Notes under the pieces: generated by a model
What the model was told of the DNA's origin: nothing
Databases searched by the model: none
Seen by the model: only the letters and a program-made list of their open reading frames with translations
Program-made: the position numbers and the translations under genes
Part shown: positions 1-9,936 of the stretch, in pieces
Layout: every line of letters begins with the position of its first letter
Position numbering within the stretch: the first letter of the stretch is position 1
NCBI GenBank assembly: GCA_030524175.1
Contig: JAUNHC010000047.1
Coordinates: forward strand, 1-37,716
Source: Eubacteriales bacterium
Lineage (GTDB): Bacteria > Bacillota > Clostridia > Lachnospirales > Lachnospiraceae
DNA: 37,716 nucleotides
Direction: 5' to 3'

Positions 1-3000
1 ATGGATAGGGTAGCTAACAGTTAGCAATTCATTACGCGACTTCACGTCGCACTTAAGCTTCAGAATCACATACTGCTCAAGCTTTTCGTAACCGGCAGGA
101 GCACTTGTTTCTGCAATGGCGTAATAAGTTTCCACGGAAAGGACACCGCTTAACTGCATCGTTCCCGGCGCAGATGTATCGCTCTCCCAAACCGGACTGC
201 CTGCAGGATCTTTATCCGGCCCGTCAAGCTTATAAATTGCAAACCTTGCACCGTCTAAGGCCGGATTACCGCTGCCGCCCTCCTCCTTTTTCATAATCTT
301 TACATTGGTTTTCTCATTTTTGAAGGCATTGTCAGAAGCTGCATCTGTAAATGAGGCTTTCAGTGATGTTGCACTGATGGTAAAGTCAAACACTGTCTCA
401 CTGAGCGCATACCCGGCAGGAGGTGTCACTTCCCGTATCCGGTAATCACCCCATTCCAAACTCTCAAAGTATGCCTTACCATCGCCGTTGGTGGTAACTA
501 TCTCACCCACATCCTCGTATTTATCCTTGTCATTTTTCTTCTGAAGCCGGAATACTGCTCCGGAGAGCACTTTCGTAATTTCGTCCCCATCCACCTTCAG
601 GATTTCCGCTGACCCTTTCTGTCTTATATTTTGTATCTTAATTGTTGCGGTATTTCCTTCCGAAGAACCGGCAACACGATCAGTCACCTCCACTTCATCA
701 TTTCCATCCGTATAATTTGCTTTTAAAATTTTAATTGTTCCATTCTGATTTACCTCAAAGGCAATAGTAAGCTTATTCTCCGGCAGGTCATATCCTTCAG
801 CAGGTGTTTCTGTCAGTGTATAGATATGGCCTTGTACCAGCCCATGTTCCAGACCTTTCAGCGTAAGACTTCCCTGGGAATCTGTCTTCACTGTCTTATC
901 TTCTGCCGTTCCCTGGACTGATTCGTCATGAAGTGTAAAGCTTGTGCCTTCAATCCCTTCGCCGCTGGCTTTGTCTGTCTTCTTCAGCTCAATAACAATA
1001 GGTGTATTGAAAATCTTAATCAAAGTATCACCTTTGTCCAACTCCCGGAAGCCCTCCGGGCCATTGAGATTTTCAATTTTTCCGTTCTCTGAAACCCGGA
1101 AAGTGAAGGTGCGGCTGTCCTCAGCCGGAAGGATATATCCGTCCGGTGCTGTTTTCTCCCTCAGAGAGTAGTAATGCCCCTGGATCAGATCGTTTAAAAG
1201 CAGACTTTCTGACGTTGTTATAACATTATCAGATAATATATTTGTCCCCTTTCCGTCTGTTCCCTTGTCAGTAAGGGTAAATACGGCACCTGCCAATGCA
1301 CTTGTGCCATCCCCGGTCTTATCATGTTTTTCCAGATATAACAGGATCGGCCCATTCCTATAAATGATTTTGCTGTTATCACTCTTGTCTGTCTCAGCCA
1401 GCTTTGTGCCGCCAGATATTTTGTTATCGCTTGTAATATGAACGATACCGTTTTTGTCTGTCCAAAAAGTAGTGGAGGCTTCTGATTTTATGTATCCCTC
1501 CGGTGCCGTTGTCTCCGTTAAGGTATAAATATTCTGGGGATTTGTTCCGTCTGACGAAACGAGATACCCTGCCTTATTTGCCTCCTCCGGTGTTAATGTC
1601 TGCTGCTCCTTCTTGTTGGCGAAAATACCTGTAACGGTAAATTTCGCACCTGTCAGTTCTGTTCCGTCCAGATTAACTTTTTGAATTTGTACGGATATCT
1701 TCCGGTCTGTCATTGTGATACAGTAAATTCCATTCCCGTCAGAAGTAACCGATCCGGCTTCCCCGGCAGTCAAGCTAACTGTGCCATCTTCTTTCAGCGT
1801 AAATGGGATGTCAGCGGCTGTTTCATATCCGGCAGGGGCAATGGTTTCGCGAAGGATATAATTTCCTGCGTCCAGACCCTTGATCACACCTTTCACAGGG
1901 GCAGTATCAGCAGTTACCGTTTCAGTCCAGATGGCATTACCATCTTTCTTCACTGTGGTTGTCACCTTTACTTCATTGCTTTCCCCTGTACTGCATTCCC
2001 AGATTGCTGCCGGTTCTCCGGCCGCTGCTCCGTCTGATGCTTTGTATATCTCAAGTTTTGCGCCTGCAGGCAGTGACTCATCCTCTCTTCCTCCGGTCAA
2101 TATCTTGGATATTTCAAACTGGGATATTTTATTGGTGATGGTTAAAGCTTCTCCCCTATTGATATCACTGTCTGACACTGTATCCGAAATTTCCGGAGGC
2201 TGATAATTTGAGAGCTGTTCCTCCTCTGCAGTGTATTCGTAGCGCTGTCCCTTTTCATCATATGCCGGAAGGTTTTCAATCACCGCCGTCCAGGTGTTAT
2301 TGTCATTCTCAGTCCAGCCCGGCTGATTTTCCATAGGAACATCTGTGATTGTGTTTTCTGTGTCTCCGGCAATGCTCTTTTTAAGACTGATTTTGATATT
2401 ACCGGGACGGAAGGCTGTATTTCCGTCATCTTCCCACTTCTTTGTAATTGTCACCTTTGTAGTCAGAAGTGAATTGACTGCTGACACTTTGGAGGCATAT
2501 TGGGTAGTATCGCCTTCTGTGATTTCAGTTCCGGAGACAGTTAAAATATTCTCTGCCGAGGTATCCGGTGTCACGGTAAGTTTCTCAGTGCTTCTCTCAA
2601 CAATTACTGTTTCCGTTATTTTATAATTGCCCTTTGCAGGCGCTATCTCTGCCGCTGCATAGCTATATGCCTTTCCATTGGAATCTGCGGCAGGGAAAGG
2701 CCCAAATTTCATAGTGACCGTATCCTGGGTATTGTCCCCTGTGACACGGAGTATGATGTTTTTGCCGTCTGCATTTTTATACTGTGACCAGTCTGTACCG
2801 CCCTCTGCTTTGTAATACATAGCAAAATCGGCATACCAGCTGTTATTGTCCCCAGGTCTTGTAGAATAATAATTATTGGTATCATTTTCCCAGGTCTTTG
2901 TTATCTTCAGGTATTTCGTGTCATCACCATAGTTATTGGTTATAGCTGTAGTGTCAATATCCGGCTTTAACTCCGGTTCGCCGCTTTCAGGCTGATACGG

Positions 3001-6000
3001 TCCCACCTTGGGATAGACCACTCCATTGTCCGAAACTTTTACCTCTTTTATATCAGTTTCATAATCTCCTGCTTTTGTCTCCACAACCTGATAACTGCAG
3101 GATACAATACTATTGTCTGACTTTTTCAAATATGCAGGAAGTCCTTCAAAGGTATATCCCCATTGTCCTGAGCTATAAGGCATTACATCAGCTGTGGTCG
3201 GTATAGCCTTGGCTTTGTCTCCAAAATTCGCAAAAACCTCTGACGCTTTTTCCCATTTTCCATCAGCAGCCCCATCACCAAGCTTTACCCATAGCTCCGC
3301 AGCAATTGTGCCGGGGCGCAGGCCATAGCTGTTTTCTCCCTGCCAGCTCTTCACAAGCTTTGCGCATTTGAGATTCAGGTTGATCCATTCAGGCATAGTG
3401 ATATTTCCGCTGTCATCAAGCGGTCCCTTTGCAGAATCTATGATTTGCTCCGAGTTGTCATACCCCTGGATTTTTTGCTCTTTAATCTTATACTTCCATG
3501 GCATACTGTTTGGTGCATAGCGGTCCAGGTTCAAAATGGAATATGTCCAGGTATCTGTATCCGTATTACTCCATTTAAGGTAATAAGGTGCGTTTTCATC
3601 TGCTCCCTGTAATTCCCCGGTAATATCCTCATCCTTGATTTCAGGTGCTCCGTCTGCACCAGGCTGCTTATCTGCATAACGATATACTGTATAACAATTT
3701 TTAAAATCACTGAAGAGTGGGCGTGTCTTAAAAGCATTCCCATTGTCCTTCCATTCCTTCGAACCTGTGAGGGAAACCTTCTGCTCTGGATTGTAAGTAT
3801 TTTTAAAGGAAACAGAGGCCGTAAATTCAGCGGCGTCTGCCGGAGTCTTTTCCAGGGTCACAATTTCCGATTTTCTGATTTCTATATCATCATTCCCGTT
3901 TGTGGTATCGTAGCCGTTCAGAATCTTTTCATCAACGAAATAATTATATTTGTTGCCGTTAGGAGCAGTCACCAGTAACTTTTCAAATGTAACGGTTCCT
4001 GATATATCTGTTCCTGATTTCAGGATCATGGCTGTGACTTTTTCATCTTTAGATATTGTCTTCGTACTGTCCGCAGCATTAGATTCATAATTCCGCCAAA
4101 GGGTGAACTCTACGGCAGGATACTGGTATTTACCCTTCAAATCATCAGCGAAAATCCCGTCCCAGGTTTTATTTACGGTCAAATTCCCGGTATTGCCGTC
4201 GCTCTGATTATAGACATTGGTGATGATAAAGTTATTCACTTCACCTGGTAAACTTTCATAGGTAGTTCCTGACAGATTCTCTGCATTCGTAACTTCTTCC
4301 TCTACCTTATAATAATAAAGATTTCCGTCCTCATCATATTTGTCAAGATTGGTTCCGGCAGGATCAGGGGTATCGTTATCACCAGTCTTATTCATCGTGA
4401 ACATAAAATCATTAGTACCGGGAATCCTGTTTTCTACACTTAATTTTGTGCTTGCAATCTCCTTCCAGGTATCGGAACCTGTTTTGACGAAACCGTTATG
4501 CACCGGAGTCACCAACAAGGGCCTGATTCCCGGTTTCATCAACCTGACAAGCTGCTGTACATCAACCGTAGTTTTACCTCCCTGAGGCGCTGTAAGGGAT
4601 CGGCTTGCTTTGATCGTCAGCCCGGGGAAATCTTCAAAAGGCATCCCGTCAGGAATATTCTTCCATATCTTTTTGCCAGTGATCGTAATCGTTCCTGTCA
4701 GTTTGTTGACGAAGGTTCCGCCCTCTTTTAGCAGTGTCTTTTCTCCTGCACTTATTGTTGTGTTTTCTGTTCCTGTCTGACCGGGCTGGGTTGACGGATA
4801 CTGGTCTTTATATGTACCGTCCTTATCCATGACTGCTTCCGGGCTGGTGTCATACCCCAGTGCGTCTGCAGATACATGGGTCTTCTCTTCTGCATAATAG
4901 GTGATTTCTTTTCCATTGCTGTCATACTTAGGCAGATCTCCAAAATCACAGGTCCACTTATAGGCACTGTTCGTCGGATCGGAAGCCCGCGTCCACAAAT
5001 AATTAATGTGGTCCGGAACCGGTACAGGAGTTGGATTCTTACTGTCTGTCTTCCATAAATCCAGATAAATGTCAGGACGTTTTCCCTGTCCGTATGCATA
5101 GGCATCCTTCCACAATTTATAGAACGTCACAGGCTTGGCTTTGCTTTTTTTGTTGGTAACGGTAATCTCCTGAGTGTCAGGACTGTCGCTGGTCCTTCCT
5201 GGTATATACGTTCCATAACTGATAACAGGAGTTGCATATTCTGCCCCGGCAATGGAACCCGTTGTACCCTCTTCCTCCTTAATATAGTAATGTACAACTT
5301 TACCTTCCCCGTCATACTTTGGAAGATTATAAAAAGAATAGGTATAAGTATTGCTTTGCGTATCATATGCTACCGCCTGTATTGCCGAACCCTCGGAACC
5401 GTCAGAGAGTTTAATGGGAAGGCTATCGTTGCCGAAATTTATTGTATTATTAGTATAGTCGATTGCATCCTCATGTTCCTGACAATACAGCTTCAGTTTT
5501 AAATCCGTAGGTCTGTCAGCGTTATTATCCTGATCCACCCAGTTCTTGGTAACTGTTAAATCTACAAGTCCGACTCTCCGGTTAGTGACACACAGCATAC
5601 CGCGGGCATCTGCAGTATCATTGTTATAGGTAACGAAATATTTATGATGCTCAGAATTTGCATAGCTGTCCGGCTCAAAAATCTTTTGTGTATCAGTATC
5701 CTCAGCCGGAGCCGCATCCTGGCTCCACAAAGTTTCTGTCTGAAGCTCACGGATATAATAATCTTCGGCTTTGGTATCCTTTTTCACACCGACCTCTGCC
5801 CACCAGTTATTTGTACTGTCCAAAGTCACCGGATCGCCCACTTTTTCATTTGTCTTCTTGTCAAAAACCTGAACCTGGACGGGAATACGATGTGACTCAT
5901 CACTGTCATCGATCCATTTTTTCCGTACACGGATAATCGTACCCTCCCCAGTCGGTTCGTTTGTGATATCTGCTTTTCTCTCTTTCACATCATACTTATA

Positions 6001-9000
6001 AGTGGTGTGCCATGGCTGGCCATTTACGCTGAAGGCTTCTTCTTCTGCAATATAGGTATACCTGTGACCTGATTCATCGTACTTGGGAAGTCCGGTAAAC
6101 TTTATGATATAAGGCTCTGTTTCCTGCCCGTAACCAATGGCCGGATTATCCAGCCCTGTTTTGTCGGCATCCGTATTTCCATCCATGGAAAAGGTAGTGT
6201 AGGGCTTTGTCTCATCATCACTTCTGTATAGAATAACAGTAACTTTTGAATTAGGTTCTGGTGGGATTTTATCCCCTTCAGTCCCTTTCCAGTGTTTTTC
6301 CACGGTATAGTCGGTAGTGTCTGCAATACGGTTGGTCATGGTACTGTCTGTTTCGTCATAGCTTGACTGGTATTCTATCTCCTCTTCTACACCATCCACC
6401 ATTTGACGGAGACTAAATGTCCTGTTGTCCTTATCAAAGTTTGTCCCCTGTTCCTGTCCATCCACAATCTGTTTTACATCTGATTCTACCCATCTGTATT
6501 CCAATTCCTTGCCAAAAGGATCGAACTGGTCTGCACTTGCCGTAAGTGTCTTAGACATTTGTTCTGCGAAAAAGCCATCCAGCTTATATTCACCTGGAAT
6601 ATCCGTCCATGCAGCATTGTCCTCACCTGCCGGTTTACACTGAAGTGTCATATATACTGTCACATTCTCCAGCTGATCCTGGAAGGATGCTGCCTCCCAC
6701 TTTTTGGTAACCGTAAGCGGAACCTTTCCCACTCTCCGGTTACTTAAAGTACCGCCGTTGTATAAATAATAGTCTCCTTCCGGACGCCGTTCTTCCGGCC
6801 CTTTGTAAGTGTCGGTGATCACTGCATTTCCATCAGTGTCTGGTGTAATAGCGCCCAGCACCTGCTCATAATTTCCGGCATTGTTTCCTGACAAAATTTC
6901 TTTTGCAAAATAAGTATATTTATAGCCTTCCGGATCATACTTGGGCAGGCTGCTTTTTGAAACCTCTTCTATATCGTCTGTAACGGGATGCAAGGGCCAG
7001 CTTACATTCTGGGTTTCATCATCAGGATCCTTTACCTGGGATGCAGTGGTATAGTCTGAACCAGCTTTGGAATATCTCCAAAGATAAAGAACTGCATCAG
7101 GTCTGGAAGCTCTTGTGTCATCTGACTTATCGTCTATCCATTCCTTTGTTCCCTCATATGAGGTTTCTCCTTTTAACAGAAGAATCAAAGTCCCCCCATT
7201 ATGGCAGGTATCTGTCACAGTGCCGAAATTTGCAGCAGCCTGATTATCATACGTAGGGTCATAGTAATCACTGGGAATATCCCCGGAAGGATTTCCCAAT
7301 TCGATCCTGGCATCTGCTTTTAAGCTGTAAATGATTTCTTCCTGATCTAAAGTAAAGCCCGGAAGATTTGCGATAACAAGATGGTTGCCTTCCACGGATA
7401 CCTGGACATTCTCCGGAAGGTTTGTAAGGTTCCATTCACAGGGAGTTCCGTCTGTACCCTTTCCTGATAAAGTAAGGTGGGATTTAAAAAACTCAAAATC
7501 TTTTGCCACATCACCATCGCGTATTTCCAATTCTGCCTCGAATTCGGCTGTTACTATATTATGAAATCTATTTTCTGCGTCTGGAGCTGTATCGGCGGCA
7601 ATATATCCGTTATTTATTGCTTGTCCCGCATCTTCAGTAAAACTATAGGTGACAGCCTGTCCATTCCATTCCTCTGGAAGTGTAAGCGTGTAAGTCTCAA
7701 AACCAACGCCCTGGGAGGTCACTGTATAATTGCCCTTGTCTCCCTTCTCCCATTTCCCGATTCCTAAATCACCGGATTTCCATTCTGTTGCAGGAGCATC
7801 TCCAAGTGAATACCAAACCTTTACCATGCCTGATTCCAGCAAATTAGGATACACCGTCTCCGGGCTTGTGCCGATCCATTCCTTTGTGAAGGATACCTGC
7901 TTATTTCCTTCATCCGTCTTTGGAAGGAGCAAGGCTGTCTCGTAATTCTTTCCCTGGATAGAAAATGTGGCTTTGCCTTTTTCTGCATCCTGCCGGCTGA
8001 CAGAAGCCCGAAGCAATATGGTTCCCTGAAGCTGTGCGGCTGCCACGGCCGGTTCTGTAAATATAGTGGTTATTTGATTTTCTTTAACTATTGGTTGGGA
8101 AACGGAAATCTCCGTCTTTTCCGGCGGACTTGTTATCTCTGTACTGCCGTCTTCTTCCGGAATCTCCGGAACAGTCTCACCTGCCGTCAGAACCATTGGA
8201 GACCTATTCTCCCATGCTGTGGCCTTCGTGGCCGCAGCACTGATAAGAGTAATTCCGTCAACGCTTAATGCAAAGCTGTCATTGGGCTGAATTTCTGTAG
8301 CTTCCGGAATTATATATACAACAGGCAATTCTACGGTATCGTCGGTTCCTACCTCCAACTCTGTCCTGGCCAGATCCACTGAAATCTCATTGCTTAAATC
8401 CTTCGGCTCAGTTCCAGGAGCCTCGTCCTCTGTTTTTCCGTCTTCCGGATTTTCCTCTGTCTTTCCATCCTCCGGCGTCTCCTCTTCCGGTTTATCCAAT
8501 CCGTTGTCATCCGGGCCAGGCTCCTCCCCATCCTTTGCCGGAAGAAAGAATTCTGCCTTGTTTTCTCTTACCGGCTCACCTCCGGCATCTGTCATGCTCT
8601 GCATCACTATAGTTTCGATGCGCTCTGTTTCCCCCGGTTCATAGGAAAGGGGCACTGCCTTTATCCCGAGAGATGCCTGAAATCCGCTGAATCCCTCCTG
8701 CTCAACCTCATCCCGCAAGGTGACCTGTACAACGGAATTACTTGTTGCGTAGGCTGCCTCCGGTTTCTCTTTCTCCGGATTCAGATTACCGGAATCCGGC
8801 TCTGCTGCAAACAACCCGGAAGGCAATAGGATAGAGAAAGTATCCCCTGCCGCCAAGGGCTCCCTGCTGTCATTATTCATAGAAATATCATAATTCAATG
8901 TTACAGTCTGCGCCTTTTCCTCATACAAGGCAGACAAATCCCATTGGCCCTGATCATTGCGCACGCAATTTCCTGTTCCTTCCTGTGATTCCCAGGATAT

Positions 9001-9603
9001 CCCACTGAGGCTGATGGTTAAAACATCCATATTATTTGTCCAGTCAATGGCTGTAGTCCTGCCCGGCTCAGAAGGAGGCTGTTGGATATTATCGCCGTCC
9101 TGACCCGGCTCTGTCCCCTCTGCTCCGCCGGATTCACCGCCGCTTCCTCCCGGCTCTGTTCCGTCCTGATCTCCGGCTTCACCCGTATTTTCTCCCGGTT
9201 CTGTTCCGTCCTGACCTTGGGATCCACCGGTATTTCCACCTGACTCCGTTCCGTCCGGTCCGTTAGTTTCACCGCTGCCCGCCCCCGGGGTTATCCCCTC
9301 TGGATCTCCGTTCTCACCGCTGCTTCCGCCTTGTCCTGTCCCACTCGGCTCTCCGGCTCCACCGCTGCCTGCGCCTTGGTCTGTCCCGTCCGGATCTCCC
9401 GCTTCACCGCTGCCTGTATCCGATTCTGCTCCCCCTGGCCCGTTGGATTCATTTGCCCCGTCGGAACTGATGCTATCCAGAGACTTCTCCGCAGCCGTCA
9501 TCTCTGCCGGGCCGGCAGCCAAATTTACCGGTATGGATGTCACACACATCACCATGCTGGCTGTGAATGCTATGGCTCTTTTCGCAATTTCTTTTCTTTT
9601 CAT
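1..9603 (-). CDS. Giant Cna-B/SpaA-repeat surface adhesin (3' end beyond window)
   Basis: The frame is open from the ATG at 9603 to the left edge (3,201 codons), so the C-terminus, where an LPXTG sorting signal would be expected, is not visible. GGGAGG lies 8 nt before the ATG. Order of parts: signal peptide (residues 1-30, MKRKEIAKRAIAF then a hydrophobic stretch); eight 15-residue Gly/Glu/Pro repeats (49-168); a non-repetitive N-terminal region; an acidic PEDGKTE linker near 365-400; about 13 Cna-B-like modules opening with a K-x-W motif (VTKKW, VTKNW, ITKTW, FYKLW) near residues 568, 816, 965, 1100, 1225, 1350, 1495, 1640, 1810, 1945, 2080, 2230 and 2385; then six SpaA-like modules with ETxAPxGY motifs from about 2495. 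Lys near module starts, VTN/ITN Asn at the ends and Glu in the ET/EE motifs fit self-formed Lys-Asn isopeptide bonds, known for this fold. Likely a rigid, wall-anchored stalk. The ligand is unknown and no sortase is in the window. Confidence 0.93.
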   Translation of the reverse strand, partial: MKRKEIAKRAIAFTASMVMCVTSIPVNLAAGPAEMTAAEKSLDSISSDGANESNGPGGAESDTGSGEAGDPDGTDQGAGSGGAGEPSGTGQGGSSGENGDPEGITPGAGSGETNGPDGTESGGNTGGSQGQDGTEPGENTGEAGDQDGTEPGGSGGESGGAEGTEPGQDGDNIQQPPSEPGRTTAIDWTNNMDVLTISLSGISWESQEGTGNCVRNDQGQWDLSALYEEKAQTVTLNYDISMNNDSREPLAAGDTFSILLPSGLFAAEPDSGNLNPEKEKPEAAYATSNSVVQVTLRDEVEQEGFSGFQASLGIKAVPLSYEPGETERIETIVMQSMTDAGGEPVRENKAEFFLPAKDGEEPGPDDNGLDKPEEETPEDGKTEENPEDGKTEDEAPGTEPKDLSNEISVDLARTELEVGTDDTVELPVVYIIPEATEIQPNDSFALSVDGITLISAAATKATAWENRSPMVLTAGETVPEIPEEDGSTEITSPPEKTEISVSQPIVKENQITTIFTEPAVAAAQLQGTILLRASVSRQDAEKGKATFSIQGKNYETALLLPKTDEGNKQVSFTKEWIGTSPETVYPNLLESGMVKVWYSLGDAPATEWKSGDLGIGKWEKGDKGNYTVTSQGVGFETYTLTLPEEWNGQAVTYSFTEDAGQAINNGYIAADTAPDAENRFHNIVTAEFEAELEIRDGDVAKDFEFFKSHLTLSGKGTDGTPCEWNLTNLPENVQVSVEGNHLVIANLPGFTLDQEEIIYSLKADARIELGNPSGDIPSDYYDPTYDNQAAANFGTVTDTCHNGGTLILLLKGETSYEGTKEWIDDKSDDTRASRPDAVLYLWRYSKAGSDYTTASQVKDPDDETQNVSWPLHPVTDDIEEVSKSSLPKYDPEGYKYTYFAKEILSGNNAGNYEQVLGAITPDTDGNAVITDTYKGPEERRPEGDYYLYNGGTLSNRRVGKVPLTVTKKWEAASFQDQLENVTVYMTLQCKPAGEDNAAWTDIPGEYKLDGFFAEQMSKTLTASADQFDPFGKELEYRWVESDVKQIVDGQEQGTNFDKDNRTFSLRQMVDGVEEEIEYQSSYDETDSTMTNRIADTTDYTVEKHWKGTEGDKIPPEPNSKVTVILYRSDDETKPYTTFSMDGNTDADKTGLDNPAIGYGQETEPYIIKFTGLPKYDESGHRYTYIAEEEAFSVNGQPWHTTYKYDVKERKADITNEPTGEGTIIRVRKKWIDDSDESHRIPVQVQVFDKKTNEKVGDPVTLDSTNNWWAEVGVKKDTKAEDYYIRELQTETLWSQDAAPAEDTDTQKIFEPDSYANSEHHKYFVTYNNDTADARGMLCVTNRRVGLVDLTVTKNWVDQDNNADRPTDLKLKLYCQEHEDAIDYTNNTINFGNDSLPIKLSDGSEGSAIQAVAYDTQSNTYTYSFYNLPKYDGEGKVVHYYIKEEEGTTGSIAGAEYATPVISYGTYIPGRTSDSPDTQEITVTNKKSKAKPVTFYKLWKDAYAYGQGKRPDIYLDLWKTDSKNPTPVPVPDHINYLWTRASDPTNSAYKWTCDFGDLPKYDSNGKEITYYAEEKTHVSADALGYDTSPEAVMDKDGTYKDQYPSTQPGQTGTENTTISAGEKTLLKEGGTFVNKLTGTITITGKKIWKNIPDGMPFEDFPGLTIKASRSLTAPQGGKTTVDVQQLVRLMKPGIRPLLVTPVHNGFVKTGSDTWKEIASTKLSVENRIPGTNDFMFTMNKTGDNDTPDPAGTNLDKYDEDGNLYYYKVEEEVTNAENLSGTTYESLPGEVNNFIITNVYNQSDGNTGNLTVNKTWDGIFADDLKGKYQYPAVEFTLWRNYESNAADSTKTISKDEKVTAMILKSGTDISGTVTFEKLLVTAPNGNKYNYFVDEKILNGYDTTNGNDDIEIRKSEIVTLEKTPADAAEFTASVSFKNTYNPEQKVSLTGSKEWKDNGNAFKTRPLFSDFKNCYTVYRYADKQPGADGAPEIKDEDITGELQGADENAPYYLKWSNTDTDTWTYSILNLDRYAPNSMPWKYKIKEQKIQGYDNSEQIIDSAKGPLDDSGNITMPEWINLNLKCAKLVKSWQGENSYGLRPGTIAAELWVKLGDGAADGKWEKASEVFANFGDKAKAIPTTADVMPYSSGQWGYTFEGLPAYLKKSDNSIVSCSYQVVETKAGDYETDIKEVKVSDNGVVYPKVGPYQPESGEPELKPDIDTTAITNNYGDDTKYLKITKTWENDTNNYYSTRPGDNNSWYADFAMYYKAEGGTDWSQYKNADGKNIILRVTGDNTQDTVTMKFGPFPAADSNGKAYSYAAAEIAPAKGNYKITETVIVERSTEKLTVTPDTSAENILTVSGTEITEGDTTQYASKVSAVNSLLTTKVTITKKWEDDGNTAFRPGNIKISLKKSIAGDTENTITDVPMENQPGWTENDNNTWTAVIENLPAYDEKGQRYEYTAEEEQLSNYQPPEISDTVSDSDINRGEALTITNKISQFEISKILTGGREDESLPAGAKLEIYKASDGAAAGEPAAIWECSTGESNEVKVTTTVKKDGNAIWTETVTADTAPVKGVIKGLDAGNYILRETIAPAGYETAADIPFTLKEDGTVSLTAGEAGSVTSDGNGIYCITMTDRKISVQIQKVNLDGTELTGAKFTVTGIFANKKEQQTLTPEEANKAGYLVSSDGTNPQNIYTLTETTAPEGYIKSEASTTFWTDKNGIVHITSDNKISGGTKLAETDKSDNSKIIYRNGPILLYLEKHDKTGDGTSALAGAVFTLTDKGTDGKGTNILSDNVITTSESLLLNDLIQGHYYSLREKTAPDGYILPAEDSRTFTFRVSENGKIENLNGPEGFRELDKGDTLIKIFNTPIVIELKKTDKASGEGIEGTSFTLHDESVQGTAEDKTVKTDSQGSLTLKGLEHGLVQGHIYTLTETPAEGYDLPENKLTIAFEVNQNGTIKILKANYTDGNDEVEVTDRVAGSSEGNTATIKIQNIRQKGSAEILKVDGDEITKVLSGAVFRLQKKNDKDKYEDVGEIVTTNGDGKAYFESLEWGDYRIREVTPPAGYALSETVFDFTISATSLKASFTDAASDNAFKNEKTNVKIMKKEEGGSGNPALDGARFAIYKLDGPDKDPAGSPVWESDTSAPGTMQLSGVLSVETYYAIAETSAPAGYEKLEQYVILKLKCDVKSRNELLTVSYPIH
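9100..9459 (-). repeat. Eight tandem 45-bp (15-residue) repeats in the adhesin N-terminus
   Basis: Residues 49-168 of the adhesin divide exactly into eight 15-residue units, with forms such as GSGEAGDPDGTDQGA, SSGENGDPEGITPGA and NTGEAGDQDGTEPGG. The core is G-x-x-D-G-T-x-P-G. The register is unbroken and the units are degenerate, so this is an old in-frame expansion. Such Gly/Asp/Glu/Pro tracts usually act as flexible, unfolded spacers. Confidence 0.85.
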
Positions 9604-9759
9604 GTACTTTACCTCCCACGGAAAACCGCTGTATTTTTATCTTTGCTCAATAGAAGCAGGTTTGTTTTCGTGTTTCGACAAAACCGGACACGGACCGCTT
9701 CTCTGAGAACAAAATGGAGTTCTTTCCCAGTAGAAAAAAAGACATATTTTGTTAAGTAT

Positions 9760-9788
9760 ATATTAACATTTTTGGTAAAGTATAACAA
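9760..9788 (-). promoter_or_regulatory. Predicted sigma-A promoter of the adhesin gene
   Basis: On the minus strand, -35 TTGTTA (9783-9788) and -10 TAATAT (9760-9765) are separated by exactly 17 bp. This predicts a start near 9753 and a 150-nt leader before the adhesin ATG. A 5-bp inverted repeat, GTTAA-N7-TTAAC (9751-9767), overlaps the -10 and could be an operator. Confidence 0.55.
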
Positions 9789-9806
9789 TTTACTCCAGAA
9801 AAGGAA

Positions 9807-9838
9807 TGTACCAAAAAGGGCGCATTTTGTACCAAAAA
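9807..9838 (-). promoter_or_regulatory. Direct repeat TGTACCAAAAA x2, 21 bp apart, upstream of the adhesin promoter
   Basis: The 11-mer TGTACCAAAAA occurs at 9807-9817 and 9828-9838 on the plus strand, two helical turns apart and about 20 bp upstream of the predicted -35. The geometry suits a dimeric or tandem-binding activator. The second copy overlaps the T-run of the upstream terminator, which weakens the case. No regulator is identified. Confidence 0.35.
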
Positions 9839-9861
9839 ATGCGGCATCCCGCAGATACCGC
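9834..9861 (-). terminator. Intrinsic terminator after mocA/ygfJ
   Basis: On the minus strand an 8-bp stem (GCGGTATC/GATGCCGC, one G-T pair) with a 5-nt loop is followed by ATTTTTT. It lies 75 bp past the end of the ygfJ/mocA gene and closes the molybdenum hydroxylase operon. The 333-bp gap 9604-9936 otherwise holds only the adhesin promoter and leader. Confidence 0.75.
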
Positions 9862-9936
9862 CTTTCATCCTCCATTGTACCTGATACAGGCACTCTGCAC
9901 TATTCTATTTGTCACTGTTCCTGCAGAAATTTCACC

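Noticed and set aside
9609-9893. A 94-codon minus-strand frame in the adhesin leader
   Set aside because: It overlaps the terminator and promoter, lacks a ribosome site, and shows no similarity I recognise.
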